NCBI RefSeq assembly: GCF_026427355.1
Contig: NZ_CP102667.1
Coordinates: 1-64,000 of the forward strand
DNA length: 64,000 bases
Direction of reading: 5' to 3'
DNA from: Sphingobium sp. JS3065
Lineage (GTDB): Bacteria; Pseudomonadota; Alphaproteobacteria; Sphingomonadales; Sphingomonadaceae
This document shows positions 15,523 to 24,859 of this stretch, in pieces. Each line of letters opens with the position of its first letter. Within the stretch, counting starts at the first letter, position 1. Under the pieces are notes generated by a model. That model was not told where the DNA came from. It did no database searches and worked only from the letters and a program-made list of their open reading frames with translations. Both the position numbers and the translations under genes were made by a program.

Positions 15523-18438
15523 ATGCAGGGTTGGCACACAACGTTTTTGGGGATGCGTGGGCTCCCCCGCGATATCAGCGACTTCGAGATGAAGGCATTT
15601 TTCACCTTCGATGGTGCCGAGCGCGACGCAATCAATGCACGCCGAGGTGATTCCCACAAGCTTGGTCTGGCGCTCCATATTGGTTTCCTGCGCATGAGTG
15701 GGCGTTTGCTCGGTGCCTTTCGGGTAATTCCAGTAGCCTTGTGGCGCCACCTTGGCAACGAGCTTGGCATTGCAGCACCAGAAGTCGCCTCGCTGAGAGC
15801 CATGTATGAACGCGGGCGCACGCTATTCGATCACCAACAAGTAGCCTGCACGGTCCTTGGATTCCAGTGGATGAGCGAGCACCAGCGCCGCTCACTGGTA
15901 CGTGAACTGCGCGACGAAGTGGCGCGCTGCGCCGACCGCGATCAGCTACTCGTGCGGGCGCGTCAATGGCTGTACAAGAACAAGCTGGTGATCGTGCACG
16001 AGCGGGCAATTCGGACACTGATTGCGGCGGCACTTGCCCAGCTTGAAGTTGAAACAGGCACCGCCATCGCCGCCAGCGTTGATCCAGCAACACTTGATCG
16101 CTGGCGAGCCTCAGTTTCAGAGCTGCGCCCAGATGGACAAACCCAGCAGAGTTGGCTATGGGCTGCACCGGCGAAACACTCAACCCGCCAAATCAGCGAG
16201 GTACTGGAGCGCATCGACCTGCTTTACACGCTGGACGTTCATAAGCACCTGGCAGACATCCCCGATCTCATCTTGCGCCGCTACGCGCGCCGACTTGTCT
16301 CCAGGCCGCCCTCAGCCGGAGCCAAGATCAAAGAGCCAGCGCGCACCGTGGAGGTCGCATGCTTTCTTCGGTATTGCCTGTTCACCACCACAGACCAGTT
16401 GATCCTTATGGTGCAGCGCCGGATCGCCGATCTGTGGCGTCAGGCTGCCGCCGATGTCCCCGCTACCGTCAATTGGGCCGCAATGTACAAAACGCTGCTC
16501 GGCGAACTTGTTGCCTTGAGCGCGCAAGGTGCGGTGCCAGATGCTGAGTTGCGTGCCCGTCTTGAAGCCTTGATCACCGAAACCCAGAAACGCAAACCAC
16601 CGAGCAGGGCCTCCCTGGTCCGCGAGGGATTGATTGATGGAATTCGCCCCGTGCGGTCGTTGCTCGTCGCCATTGCAAAGCTGCCCTGGCAGGCCACCGG
16701 CGAGCATCCTGCCATCGAGTACCTTGCCAAGCTGCAAGCTTTATATCTCAAAGGATCCAGAAAGCTGCCAGTTGAAGTGGTGGCACCAAGTCTGGGAATG
16801 ATCTGGCAGGTTTCGATCTCCAGCCCAGACCGGGAACGGGCGTTTCAGGCGTTGGAGGTGGCCACCCTGTTTGCCCTGCGCCGCGCGGTGCGCAATGGCT
16901 CGGTCTGGATTGAGCACAGCCTGAGCTTTCGGGGTCGTGCGCGCTTGTTCTTCACGGACGAGCGTTGGCAGGCAGAGTCCAAGAAACACTATGCCCGTCT
17001 ATCGTTACCCAGCAAGGCTGCCACTTTCTTGAAGCCTTTGCTGGCCAGAGTAACTGCCGGTGTCGATGCGGTGGCCGCTGCAGCCCGCAGTGGCGTACTG
17101 CGCGTGGATGATGAACTCCATTTGTCGCCATTGCCCGCAGAGGACGAAGACCCAGAAGTGACCAAGCTGCGCGCGGCTTTGGATCACCGCATCGGTGAGG
17201 TTCAATTGCCGGAAGTGATTCTGGCCGTTGACGCCCAGGTGCGCTTTAGCTGGATCATGCTCGGACGTGAGCCGCGCTCTACCGACGAGCTGCTGATGGT
17301 CTATGCCGGCATCATGGCCCACGGCACCAGTCTGACTGCGGTCGAATGCGCGCGCATGATTCCGCAATTGTCTGCCACCAGCATTCGCCAGGCCATGCGC
17401 TGGGCGCGGGACGAACGGCGTCTGAGCCAGGCCTGCCAGGCTGTGCTGGAATTCATGCAGCGACACCCGATTGCCGCCACCTGGGGGCGGTCCGATTTGG
17501 CATCTTCTGACATGATGACCATGGAGACCACCAAACGGGTGTGGCAAGCCCGGCTTGATCCTCGGCGCAACACACCTTCCATTGGAATCTACTCCCATGT
17601 AAAAGACCGGTGGGGCATCTTCCATGCGCAGCCCTTTGTGCTCAATGAGCGCCAGGCGGGCGTGGCCATTGAAGGTGTCATCCGCCAAGAAAAGCTGGAG
17701 ACCAGCCAGCTTGCTGTGGATACCCATGGCTACACCGACTTTGCCATGTCACATGCCCGTTTGCTTGGTTTTGATCTTTGCCCGCGGTTGAAGGAACTCA
17801 AACAGCGCCACCTCTTTGTGCCACGCGGCACCAAAGTGCCCGCAGAAATCGCTGCGGTGTGCGAAGCCAATGTCGACGTCGCTTTGATCGAAAAGCATTG
17901 GGATAGTCTGGTGCACCTGGCAGCCTCGGTCATGAGCGGACATGCCAGTGCGGTGGCAGCTCTTGCGCGGTTCGGTTCTGCCGCCCAGGGCGATCCAATC
18001 TATGAGGCTGGCGTGCAATTGGGGCGGTTGCTGCGTACGGCGTTTTTGGCTGACTACTTTGTCAAGGACGCTTTCAGGAACGAGTTGCGCCGGGTGCTCA
18101 ATCGGGGCGAGGCTGTTAACGCCCTCAAGCGCGCCATTTATACCGGCCGGATCAGCCCGGCGCAGGCCAAACGTGTCGATGAAATGCAGGCTGTGGCCGA
18201 TGCGTTGAGCCTGATGGCCAACATCGTGATGGCGTGGAATACCTCACAGATGCAGGCGGTCCTGGATCGCTGGTCGAACCGCCGCCAGGTCATTCCACCG
18301 GAACTGATCGGGAAGATTGCGCCCACCAGGCTGGAGAGCATCAACTTGCGGGGTGTGTTTCGCTTCCCGGTTGACCGCTATGCTGACCAAATCCTGCCTT
18401 CGCGGCCAAATGCATCGATAACTGGCACCAATGGATGA
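15523..18438 (+). CDS. tnpA: IS1071 transposase TnpA
   Basis: The 971-residue Tn3-family transposase begins MQGWHTTFLGMRGL, matching the IS1071 enzyme. The C-terminal catalytic region includes WGRSDLASSDMMTMET and DTHGYTDFAMSHARLLGFDL. An open frame starts four codons earlier at 15511, but the ATG at 15523 gives the known length. There is no linked resolvase inside the element. The product may be active, since the reading frame and both ends look complete. Confidence 0.92.
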   Translation: MQGWHTTFLGMRGLPRDISDFEMKAFFTFDGAERDAINARRGDSHKLGLALHIGFLRMSGRLLGAFRVIPVALWRHLGNELGIAAPEVASLRAMYERGRTLFDHQQVACTVLGFQWMSEHQRRSLVRELRDEVARCADRDQLLVRARQWLYKNKLVIVHERAIRTLIAAALAQLEVETGTAIAASVDPATLDRWRASVSELRPDGQTQQSWLWAAPAKHSTRQISEVLERIDLLYTLDVHKHLADIPDLILRRYARRLVSRPPSAGAKIKEPARTVEVACFLRYCLFTTTDQLILMVQRRIADLWRQAAADVPATVNWAAMYKTLLGELVALSAQGAVPDAELRARLEALITETQKRKPPSRASLVREGLIDGIRPVRSLLVAIAKLPWQATGEHPAIEYLAKLQALYLKGSRKLPVEVVAPSLGMIWQVSISSPDRERAFQALEVATLFALRRAVRNGSVWIEHSLSFRGRARLFFTDERWQAESKKHYARLSLPSKAATFLKPLLARVTAGVDAVAAAARSGVLRVDDELHLSPLPAEDEDPEVTKLRAALDHRIGEVQLPEVILAVDAQVRFSWIMLGREPRSTDELLMVYAGIMAHGTSLTAVECARMIPQLSATSIRQAMRWARDERRLSQACQAVLEFMQRHPIAATWGRSDLASSDMMTMETTKRVWQARLDPRRNTPSIGIYSHVKDRWGIFHAQPFVLNERQAGVAIEGVIRQEKLETSQLAVDTHGYTDFAMSHARLLGFDLCPRLKELKQRHLFVPRGTKVPAEIAAVCEANVDVALIEKHWDSLVHLAASVMSGHASAVAALARFGSAAQGDPIYEAGVQLGRLLRTAFLADYFVKDAFRNELRRVLNRGEAVNALKRAIYTGRISPAQAKRVDEMQAVADALSLMANIVMAWNTSQMQAVLDRWSNRRQVIPPELIGKIAPTRLESINLRGVFRFPVDRYADQILPSRPNASITGTNG

Positions 18439-18471
18439 AACCGACCACGGTTTGACGCCACGAATCGCAGA

Positions 18472-18581
18472 TTTGAAAGTGAACAGGAAAGTCAATGAAA
18501 TCAACGATCTACCAACACCACCTCCGCGCCAGTGCTAGCTTTTCGTACCGTCACTTATTGCACTGAAAACGAGGAGACCCC
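18472..18581. repeat. Right inverted repeat of IS1071
   Basis: This is the reverse-complement partner of 15378-15487, ending in GGAGACCCC. The chemoreceptor gene begins 25 bases beyond it. Confidence 0.85.
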
Positions 18582-18606
18582 CCTTTCCACTGAAAGAACA
18601 CAACCC

Positions 18607-18718
18607 ATGCCCCAATTCACCCTGCGCCAGAAATTTTTGTTCGGCATGGTCGCCGTGCTCACGGTGTCACTGCTGGTGATGTTGGGGGGGCGATTCCTTG
18701 GCAAGGCCGCGCGCTTCC
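18607..18718 (+). pseudogene. Methyl-accepting chemotaxis protein, 5' fragment (nagY-like)
   Basis: The ATG at 18607 opens a protein starting MPQFTLRQKFLFGMV with a first membrane segment. After about 37 codons it is interrupted by the IS21-family element at the duplicated bases GCGCTTCC. Joining it to the fragment at 21296 restores the frame as [13 protein letters not shown] chemoreceptor gene (nagY) accompanies nag genes in Ralstonia sp. U2, so this is probably the local copy, broken. Confidence 0.8.
18711..18718. repeat. Left 8-bp target duplication of the IS21-family element
   Basis: GCGCTTCC here is repeated directly at 21296-21303, bracketing the istAB element. IS21-family elements commonly make 4-8 bp duplications. 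Confidence 0.8.
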
Positions 18719-18785
18719 CCCCGATGGCCAGTCCAAATTCCCCCACCTGTGGCCACCCCAAATTCCCCAGGCAAGACCGGTTGGA

Positions 18786-19550
18786 TTATGACGACTCAGT
18801 GCCGATGGCGATGCGTGCGGCGGCCTCTTTGAGCCGGTAGCTCTTGCCCTCGAATTCCAGCATCGTGCAGCGGTGCATGAGGCGGTCCAGGATGGTGGTC
18901 GCCATTGTGGCGTCGCCCAGATAGCGACCCCAGTCCTGCACCACGCGGTTGGAGGTCACCACGATGGCGCGGCGCAGCTTGTAGCGCTGATGCACGATGG
19001 CCTGCAGGACCTCGGCGGCGTGCTCGCTGATACGCCTGGCCAGGAACAGATCGTCCAAGATGATCAGGTCAGGCTCCACCCACTCCTTGAGCAGGCCGAT
19101 GCGCTCGGTGGCACTTGCCAGCGCGTAGCGGGCGAATTCGGCGTCGGCCTCGAGGTAACGCACATCGTGGCCGCCCAGCGTGGCCTGGTAGGCGATGGCC
19201 TTGGCAATGTGAGACTTGCCGGTGCCGGGTTTACCGACGATGAGCGCGTTGGAACCCTCGGCGATGAACTTCAGGGTGTGCAGCTCAAAGCAGGCCGCGC
19301 GGGGCAGCTTGGGGTTGAAACGCCAGTCGAAGTCGGCCAGGCTGACCTTCTCGTCCAGACCCGAGCGCTTGTAGCGGCGCTCTGTCAGGCGCGATCGGCG
19401 CCGGTCGAGCTCATCCTGAAGCATGGCGGCGAAGGTCTGCAGAAATGGCTCCTGGGCGACCTGGGCCTGCATCACGCGGGTCGACAGGGTCTCGGCAATA
19501 CCCGACAGGCGCAGCTGGCGCAGCGCGCGCTCGATCTCGACCATGTTCAT
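18786..19550 (-). CDS. istB: IS21-family helper ATPase IstB
   Basis: The 254-residue AAA+ ATPase has a Walker A motif (VGKPGTGKSHIA near residues 103-114) and a DLIILDDLFLA Walker B near 165. IstB assists IstA in choosing targets and in transposition. Its start overlaps the istA stop by four bases, the standard arrangement in IS21. It appears intact. Confidence 0.92.
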   Translation of the reverse strand: MNMVEIERALRQLRLSGIAETLSTRVMQAQVAQEPFLQTFAAMLQDELDRRRSRLTERRYKRSGLDEKVSLADFDWRFNPKLPRAACFELHTLKFIAEGSNALIVGKPGTGKSHIAKAIAYQATLGGHDVRYLEADAEFARYALASATERIGLLKEWVEPDLIILDDLFLARRISEHAAEVLQAIVHQRYKLRRAIVVTSNRVVQDWGRYLGDATMATTILDRLMHRCTMLEFEGKSYRLKEAAARIAIGTESS

Positions 19551-21151
19551 GGCTGGCTCCCAACTGCGGCGGTGGCCGCAGCGTGGGCAAACAGGTCACC
19601 GTATTCATCGGCATCGCGGATCAGCTCGTGCTGCTGGGTCAGGGTCGCCGTGGTGGGCGTTACATGCTCGCCACCGGCCTGGGTCTCGATGGCTTCAAGC
19701 GCATCGGCAAAGAGCGCCTCTGTCAATGCCTGGACGCGCTTGAAGCTGTAGATGCCCTGCTCCAGAGCCTGGGCGCAAGCGGCGTTGACACAATGCGCCG
19801 GATATCGGCGCACCAGGCCGACGATGCCCCAGAGCTTGCGCTGGCCCACCCGGCCCTCGATGGCAAAGAGCAACTGGCACAGCCGGGCGGCGTGTTCGCC
19901 AATCTGGCCGGCCTGGCGCAGGATCAGGCGGGTCTCACGCGAGGGGTTGAACACCCGCTCATCCTGGGGCAGCACCACGGTGCCGGGGCGTTCAGCCTTG
20001 GGGTGACTGCGCAGCAAGGTGCCGGTTTGCAGATCAAAGATCTGGATGCGCTGGGCGAAGATGCGCACCCGCACCTTCGATCCGATGACCGCCGGGCGCG
20101 CGGCGTAGCTGCTGTGCTCCACCCGCACACAGCTGTCGTCGCACACCGTGCGCTGGACCTCTTCGAAATACTGCATGCCCAGCAGTGGCAAAGCTTTGAG
20201 GTGGGGGCGTTCTTCCGCGAACATGGCCTGCACCTGGCGCCGCTCGGTGCCGTGGATGCGCTTGGCTGCCCAATTCTTCTCCCATTGCGCCAGGAAGGTG
20301 TTCTGCTCTTCGATGGACTCAAAGCGCCGGCCCTTCAAGGCCGTGGCCTGGGTGTGGCCGATGGCGTGCTCTACCGTACCCTTGCGGTTGGGGTCACGCA
20401 CCCGGGCCGGGTCGGCCACCACGCCGTAGTGCGCCAGGGTGGCGGCATAGACCGGGTTGAGTTCGGGCTCATACAGGTCGGGTTTGATGACGCCCTCTTT
20501 GAGGTTGTCCAGCACCACGTACTGCGGGCAGCCACCGAAGTGGCGAAACGCGCGCTCGTGCAGCTCGGCCCAGACCTGCTGGCTGGACTTCCAGACCACG
20601 TGCCGAAAGCTGGCCCGCGAGTAGCGCAGCGTGGCCACGAACAGGCGCGGTTTGCGGTACCGGTTGCTGCCCGGCACCCGGGTGGGTGCACCCTCACCGT
20701 AGTCCACCTGCATCTCCTCTGCGGGCAGGAAGGACAGGCGGTCGAATTGTTCGGGCTCCTTGTGACGCAGCCGGGCCACGAAGCGTTTGACCGAGTTGTA
20801 CTGGCCGGCAAAGCCGTGGACATCGACCAGGTCCTGGTAGATGGCCGTGGCGTTGCGCTTGAGACGCAGTTGGGCCTCGATGAAGTCGCGGTACGGCTCG
20901 CATAGGGAGGCGGCCACTGACGTGGGAGCCGGTGGCCAGGGTGGGGGAATTTGCGCGGCCACGTGAGCGGCCATGGCATCAGGGCCGGTGGCCACCCCGG
21001 GGGAATTTGACTGCTCGGCCTGCCGGCGACGTTGGTAACTCCTGACGGTCTTGCGGTCGATTCCGGTGATGCGCGCGATCTCGCGCTGGGTGCTGCCACG
21101 CTCGAGCAGCGTGTAGACGGTGGCCCGTTGGTTGGGTTTCAAGACATTCAC
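19547..21151 (-). CDS. istA: IS21-family transposase IstA
   Basis: The 534-residue transposase has an N-terminal helix-turn-helix ([19 protein letters not shown], about 20-38) and an integrase-type catalytic core. The core's first two acidic residues lie in [10 protein letters not shown] (near 150) and [10 protein letters not shown] (near 210). It cuts and joins the IS ends. The ATG at 21151 starts a family-like N-terminus ([15 protein letters not shown]). It appears intact. Confidence 0.92.
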   Translation of the reverse strand: MNVLKPNQRATVYTLLERGSTQREIARITGIDRKTVRSYQRRRQAEQSNSPGVATGPDAMAAHVAAQIPPPWPPAPTSVAASLCEPYRDFIEAQLRLKRNATAIYQDLVDVHGFAGQYNSVKRFVARLRHKEPEQFDRLSFLPAEEMQVDYGEGAPTRVPGSNRYRKPRLFVATLRYSRASFRHVVWKSSQQVWAELHERAFRHFGGCPQYVVLDNLKEGVIKPDLYEPELNPVYAATLAHYGVVADPARVRDPNRKGTVEHAIGHTQATALKGRRFESIEEQNTFLAQWEKNWAAKRIHGTERRQVQAMFAEERPHLKALPLLGMQYFEEVQRTVCDDSCVRVEHSSYAARPAVIGSKVRVRIFAQRIQIFDLQTGTLLRSHPKAERPGTVVLPQDERVFNPSRETRLILRQAGQIGEHAARLCQLLFAIEGRVGQRKLWGIVGLVRRYPAHCVNAACAQALEQGIYSFKRVQALTEALFADALEAIETQAGGEHVTPTTATLTQQHELIRDADEYGDLFAHAAATAAVGSQP

Positions 21152-21295
21152 TCCTTGGCCTCCCCTCGGGGAAGACCAGAACTACTGTCCTGCCAACAGG
21201 TGCCAGCGGCGCCGGCGTTTACCCCCTGTCCCCGATCAACTCAGGTGGGGGAGTTTGAGGTGGCCATCAGTGGGGGAGTTTGGGTGGCCGCCGGG

Positions 21296-22757
21296 GCGCT
21301 TCCACCACCTGGAGCGGGAACATCTTGCGGCTGTCATGCAGATGGCACTCGCCATGCAGCGGGCAAGCTCGGGTGACACGGCCCCGGCGGTTGGCAAGGA
21401 CCTGCTGCTCAAGCCGATCAAGCACGGGCAGTGGCTTGCCGCGCAGGTCGATGTGGAGTTGTTCAAGGTCGAGCAGGGGTTGTTCCGCTTGTTCGGCTTT
21501 GGTGGCGTTCTTGACTTGCCGAGCAAGGACATTGGCGACCTGGAGCGCATGAAGAAAATCATCGAGCTCGAACCTGGCAGCACCGTGAGCCCGGCACTGG
21601 TCGAGCGGCTGCGACCCGACATGGCGGTGGTGCAAGATGGCTCCGAACGTTTCGCCCCGCTAGTGGCCGAGGCGGTCGGCTTCATCAAGGCGCTTGTCTT
21701 CAGCATCAACCTGCTGGGCGGTCTGGTGCTGCTGGCCTCCTTTTGGGCGATCCGCAAAGCGGTGCTCGGGCCGCTGGAGGAGGCGCTGCGGCTGGCGGGC
21801 CAGATTGCCCAGGGCGACCTCACGGGGCAGATCGTGACGCGTTCGAACGACGAAGTCGGCCAATTGATAACCGCCCTGGCGGACATGCAGGGCAGCCTTT
21901 CCAGCATGGTGGCCCATGTGCGCCAGAACGCCGAGAGCCTGGAGGCGGCCAGTTCCGAGATTGCCCAGGGCAACCACGACCTGTCGGCGCGCACCGAAAG
22001 CCAGGCCAGCGCCCTGGAAGAAACCGCCGCCAGCATGGAGGAGCTGAGCTCCACCGTGCGCCAGAACGCCGACAACGCGCGCCATGCCAACCAGCTCGCG
22101 CAAAGCGCCAGCGCCGTGGCCGTCCAAGGCGGCGAAGCTGTGGCCCAGGTGGTCAACACCATGACCGGCATCAACGAAAGCTCACGCAAGATAGCCGACA
22201 TCATCGGCGTCATTGACGGCATCGCCTTCCAGACCAATATCCTGGCCCTGAATGCCGCGGTCGAGGCCGCCAGAGCGGGTGAACACGGTCGCGGCTTTGC
22301 CGTGGTGGCCGCCGAAGTGCGCAGCCTGGCCCAGCGCAGCGCCGAGGCTGCCAAGGAAATCAAGACCCTGATCAGCGACAGCGTGGGCCGGGTCGAGCAA
22401 GGCAGCGCCCTGGTGGACCGGGTCGGCGCCACCATGAAAGAGGTCGTGGACAGTATCCGGCGCGTGACCGACATCATGGGCGAGATCAGCGCGGCCAGCA
22501 CCGAGCAGAGCCAGGGAGTAGCGCAGGTGGGTGAGGCCGTCACCAATATGGACCAGGTCACGCAGCAGAATGCGGCGCTGGTCGAGCAGATGGCCGCGGC
22601 GGCCTCCAGCCTGAAGGGCCAGTCCGAGGAGCTGGTGCAGACGGTGGCGGTGTTCAAACTGGCGGGTGAAGGCAGTTCTGACCCGGCTGCCTACGCACAA
22701 GGCCAGTCGCATGGAAGAACTGCTGCCGCATCGGTTGGCAGACCACCGACATCCTGA
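21296..22757 (+). pseudogene. Methyl-accepting chemotaxis protein, 3' fragment (nagY-like)
   Basis: Starting at the second GCGCTTCC, the frame reads [12 protein letters not shown] and continues through a periplasmic part, a second membrane segment (about [16 protein letters not shown]) and a HAMP region. A full signalling domain follows, with the conserved hairpin tip [20 protein letters not shown]. The original receptor would have about 524 residues. The fragment lacks its own start and first membrane helix, so taste for naphthalene or related compounds is probably lost. It lies 48 bases before the nagR stop, convergent with it. Confidence 0.85.
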
Positions 22758-22805
22758 TTCTCAGCTATGGCCGCCCGCGGCAGTCAATATGGGCTTGCTG
22801 GACGC

Positions 22806-23711
22806 TTATGCTTCAGAGAAAAGCTCGACGAACAACTGACGTAGCCACATGTTGCCCGGATCCCGGTTGTACTTGGCATGCCAAAACAGGTTGATGGCGA
22901 TGTCAGGCAGCTTGGCCGGGTGCGGGGATGTCGTCAGACCAAAAGGCACTTCGCAGCGAACGGCAAAACGTTGCGGCACGGTCGCGATAAGGTCGGTGCT
23001 GTGCAGAATGGGGCCGACCGCAATGAAATGCGGCACCACCAGTCGCATGCGCCTTTTGATGCCTGCGCGTTCAAGCAGGCCATCGACCTCACCGTGTCCG
23101 GTGTTGAGTGCGACCACGCCGACATGCTCCAATTCACTGAACTGTTTCAGGCTCATGGGGGATTTGGCGCTTGGATGGTCCTTGCGGAACATGCATACGT
23201 AGCGGTGGCGAAAGAGGCGCCGCTGGAAGAATCCGGTCTGTAGCTCTGGCAGAAGACCCAAGGCGAGATCAACCGCACCGGACTCCATATCCTCCTTCAG
23301 ATTGCCAGCATTCGGGCGCAGCGTGCTGATCTGGATGTGAGGAGCTCGTTGCGCAAGCGCTTCCATCAGTGGGGGCATGAAGTACATCTCGCCGACGTCG
23401 GTCATTGCCAAGTTGAAGGTGCGCGTGCTGGCAAATGGGTCGAAAGAGTCACGGGTCGTCAGTGCCGTCTGCAGCGTGTTGAGCGCATAGATCACGGGCT
23501 CCGCAAGATGCAGTGCATACGGTGTCGGCTCCATGCCTTTTGAGGTGCGCAAGAACAAATCGTCCTTTAGCGCCGCACGCAGCCGTTTAAGTGAATTGCT
23601 GACGGCAGGCTGCGTCAGCCCCAGTTTTTCGCCGGCCGTCGATACGCTCCGGTCGAGCAGTAGCTGGTTGAAGACCACCAGCAGATTCAAGTCGATGTCG
23701 CGCAGATCCAT
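22806..23711 (-). CDS. nagR: LysR-type regulator NagR
   Basis: The 301-residue LysR-family protein has an N-terminal helix-turn-helix (about 18-60, VSTAGEKLGLTQPAVSNSLKRLR) and a C-terminal effector domain. It is divergent from nagAa across a 116-bp intergenic region with a NahR-type site. NagR/NahR proteins activate naphthalene and salicylate genes in response to salicylate. Position and partner genes match Ralstonia sp. U2; close relatives regulate nitroarene dioxygenases, so its exact inducer range is not settled by sequence alone. Confidence 0.92.
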   Translation of the reverse strand: MDLRDIDLNLLVVFNQLLLDRSVSTAGEKLGLTQPAVSNSLKRLRAALKDDLFLRTSKGMEPTPYALHLAEPVIYALNTLQTALTTRDSFDPFASTRTFNLAMTDVGEMYFMPPLMEALAQRAPHIQISTLRPNAGNLKEDMESGAVDLALGLLPELQTGFFQRRLFRHRYVCMFRKDHPSAKSPMSLKQFSELEHVGVVALNTGHGEVDGLLERAGIKRRMRLVVPHFIAVGPILHSTDLIATVPQRFAVRCEVPFGLTTSPHPAKLPDIAINLFWHAKYNRDPGNMWLRQLFVELFSEA

Positions 23712-23725
23712 GATGCCTCACCATT

Positions 23726-23740
23726 ATTCATGCTGGTGAT
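23726..23740 (+). promoter_or_regulatory. NahR/NagR-type operator upstream of nagAa
   Basis: ATTCATGCTGGTGAT matches the known NahR-class binding pattern ATTCAyGCTnnTGAT in the nagR-nagAa intergenic region. A 12-bp palindrome TATAGCGCTATA lies at 23761-23772 nearer the nagAa start and may overlap the promoter. Confidence 0.8.
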
Positions 23741-23827
23741 TTTAACTATCAGACTTGATCTATAGCGCTATACCGATCGACGCGCTAGAATCGCAGCCAT
23801 TCGGAGACAACTGAAAAAAGAGCTTGC

Positions 23828-24814
23828 ATGGAACTGGTAGTAGAACCCCTCAATTTGCATCTGAACGCGGAGACCGGCAGCACCCTGCTTGACGTGCTCA
23901 GGTCCAACGAGGTCCCCATTTCTTATAGCTGCATGTCGGGCCGCTGCGGCACTTGCCGTTGCCGTGTGATTGCCGGCCATCTTCGCGATAACGGCCCCGA
24001 GACAGGGCGCCCGCAGGCAGGAAAGGGGGCCTATGTCCTGGCCTGTCAGGCGGTTCTGACCGAAGACTGCACGATCGAGATTCCTGAATCTGACGAGATC
24101 GTGGTTCACCCGGCGCGCATCGTCAAGGGGACGGTCACAGCGATAGACGAAGCCACCCATGACATCCGGCGCCTGCGCATCAAACTGGCCAAACCGCTTG
24201 AGTTCAGCCCTGGCCAGTACGCAACGGTGCAGTTCACGCCCGAATGCGTCCGCCCCTATTCGATGGCCGGGCTGCCTAGCGATGCGGAAATGGAGTTTCA
24301 GATTCGCGCGGTTCCGGGCGGGCATGTCAGCAACTACGTTTTCAATGAACTGTCCGTAGGCGCTTCGGTGCGGATCAGCGGCCCCCTCGGAACGGCCTAT
24401 CTGCGGCGCACGCACACCGGCCCCATGCTTTGTGTGGGGGGTGGAACAGGTCTGGCGCCCGTCCTTTCGATCGTTCGAGGCGCACTGGAAAGCGGGATGA
24501 GCAACCCCATCCATCTGTACTTCGGTGTGCGGAGCGAGCAGGACATCTATGACGAGGAACGCCTTCACGCATTGGCTGCAAGGTTTCCGAATCTCAAGGT
24601 GAATGTCGTTGTTGCAACAGGCCCTGCCGGCCCTGGTCATCGATCCGGCCTGGTCACCGATCTGATCGGCCGTGACTTGCCCAATTTGGCGGGATGGCGC
24701 GCCTACCTGTGTGGCGCTCCGGCCATGGTCGAGGCCCTGAACCTGCTCGTTGCTCGCCTAGGCATAGTACCCGGGCACATCCATGCCGATGCGTTCTATC
24801 CCAGCGGCGTCTGA
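23828..24814 (+). CDS. nagAa: Ferredoxin reductase shared by naphthalene dioxygenase and salicylate 5-hydroxylase
   Basis: The 328-residue protein passes electrons from NAD(P)H to the Rieske ferredoxin NagAb. An N-terminal plant-type 2Fe-2S domain has cysteines at 35, 40, 43 and 73 ([13 protein letters not shown], then LACQAV). It is followed by a flavin domain with RPYSMAGL and a nucleotide domain with [11 protein letters not shown]. It is the first gene of the operon, directly downstream of the NagR site, and is followed by nagG after 45 bases. In this gene order it serves two oxygenases. Confidence 0.93.
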   Translation: MELVVEPLNLHLNAETGSTLLDVLRSNEVPISYSCMSGRCGTCRCRVIAGHLRDNGPETGRPQAGKGAYVLACQAVLTEDCTIEIPESDEIVVHPARIVKGTVTAIDEATHDIRRLRIKLAKPLEFSPGQYATVQFTPECVRPYSMAGLPSDAEMEFQIRAVPGGHVSNYVFNELSVGASVRISGPLGTAYLRRTHTGPMLCVGGGTGLAPVLSIVRGALESGMSNPIHLYFGVRSEQDIYDEERLHALAARFPNLKVNVVVATGPAGPGHRSGLVTDLIGRDLPNLAGWRAYLCGAPAMVEALNLLVARLGIVPGHIHADAFYPSGV

Positions 24815-24859
24815 GCGAAGGCACCATGCGAACCCAATTCAACCCAAGGATACCAAGCC

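Larger units (their letters stand above)
15378..18581. mobile_element. IS1071 (complete, 3,204 bp)
   Basis: The element is exactly 3,204 bp, the known length of IS1071. It has long, about 110-bp inverted ends (15378-15487 and 18472-18581) starting GGGGTCTCCTCGTTTTCAGT, and one transposase gene of 971 codons. IS1071 is a Tn3-family element without a resolvase that often borders catabolic genes in Comamonadaceae and relatives. No matching 5-bp flanks are present (ACCGG on the left, CCTTT on the right), so it did not arrive here by a simple insertion; a deletion or recombination beside it is likely. Confidence 0.93.
18719..21295. mobile_element. IS21-family insertion sequence (istA-istB)
   Basis: The 2,577-bp element lies between direct copies of GCGCTTCC. 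Its ends are imperfect inverted repeats containing a double motif: TGGCCA followed by an AAATTCCCCCAC-type block occurs twice at the left and, inverted, twice at the right. Both transposition genes are present and in frame on the minus strand. It interrupts the chemoreceptor gene upstream of nagR. Confidence 0.88.

Noticed and set aside
17951..17966. CGGTGGCAGC half of the plasmid palindrome in IS1071
   Set aside because: The other arm does not match (CTTGCG follows), so it is a chance half-site and does not break the rule that full sites are confined to the backbone.
15373..18586. Target duplication around IS1071
   Set aside because: The 5-bp flanks ACCGG and CCTTT differ, and shifting the ends by one or two G residues does not make them match.
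19445..20905. Long plus-strand open frame of 486 codons
   Set aside because: It lies opposite istA, which has clear domains; the plus-strand product has no recognisable motifs and is a GC-rich shadow.
21236..22657. Long minus-strand open frame of 473 codons
   Set aside because: It is the antisense of the chemoreceptor signalling domain, which is strongly conserved on the plus strand.
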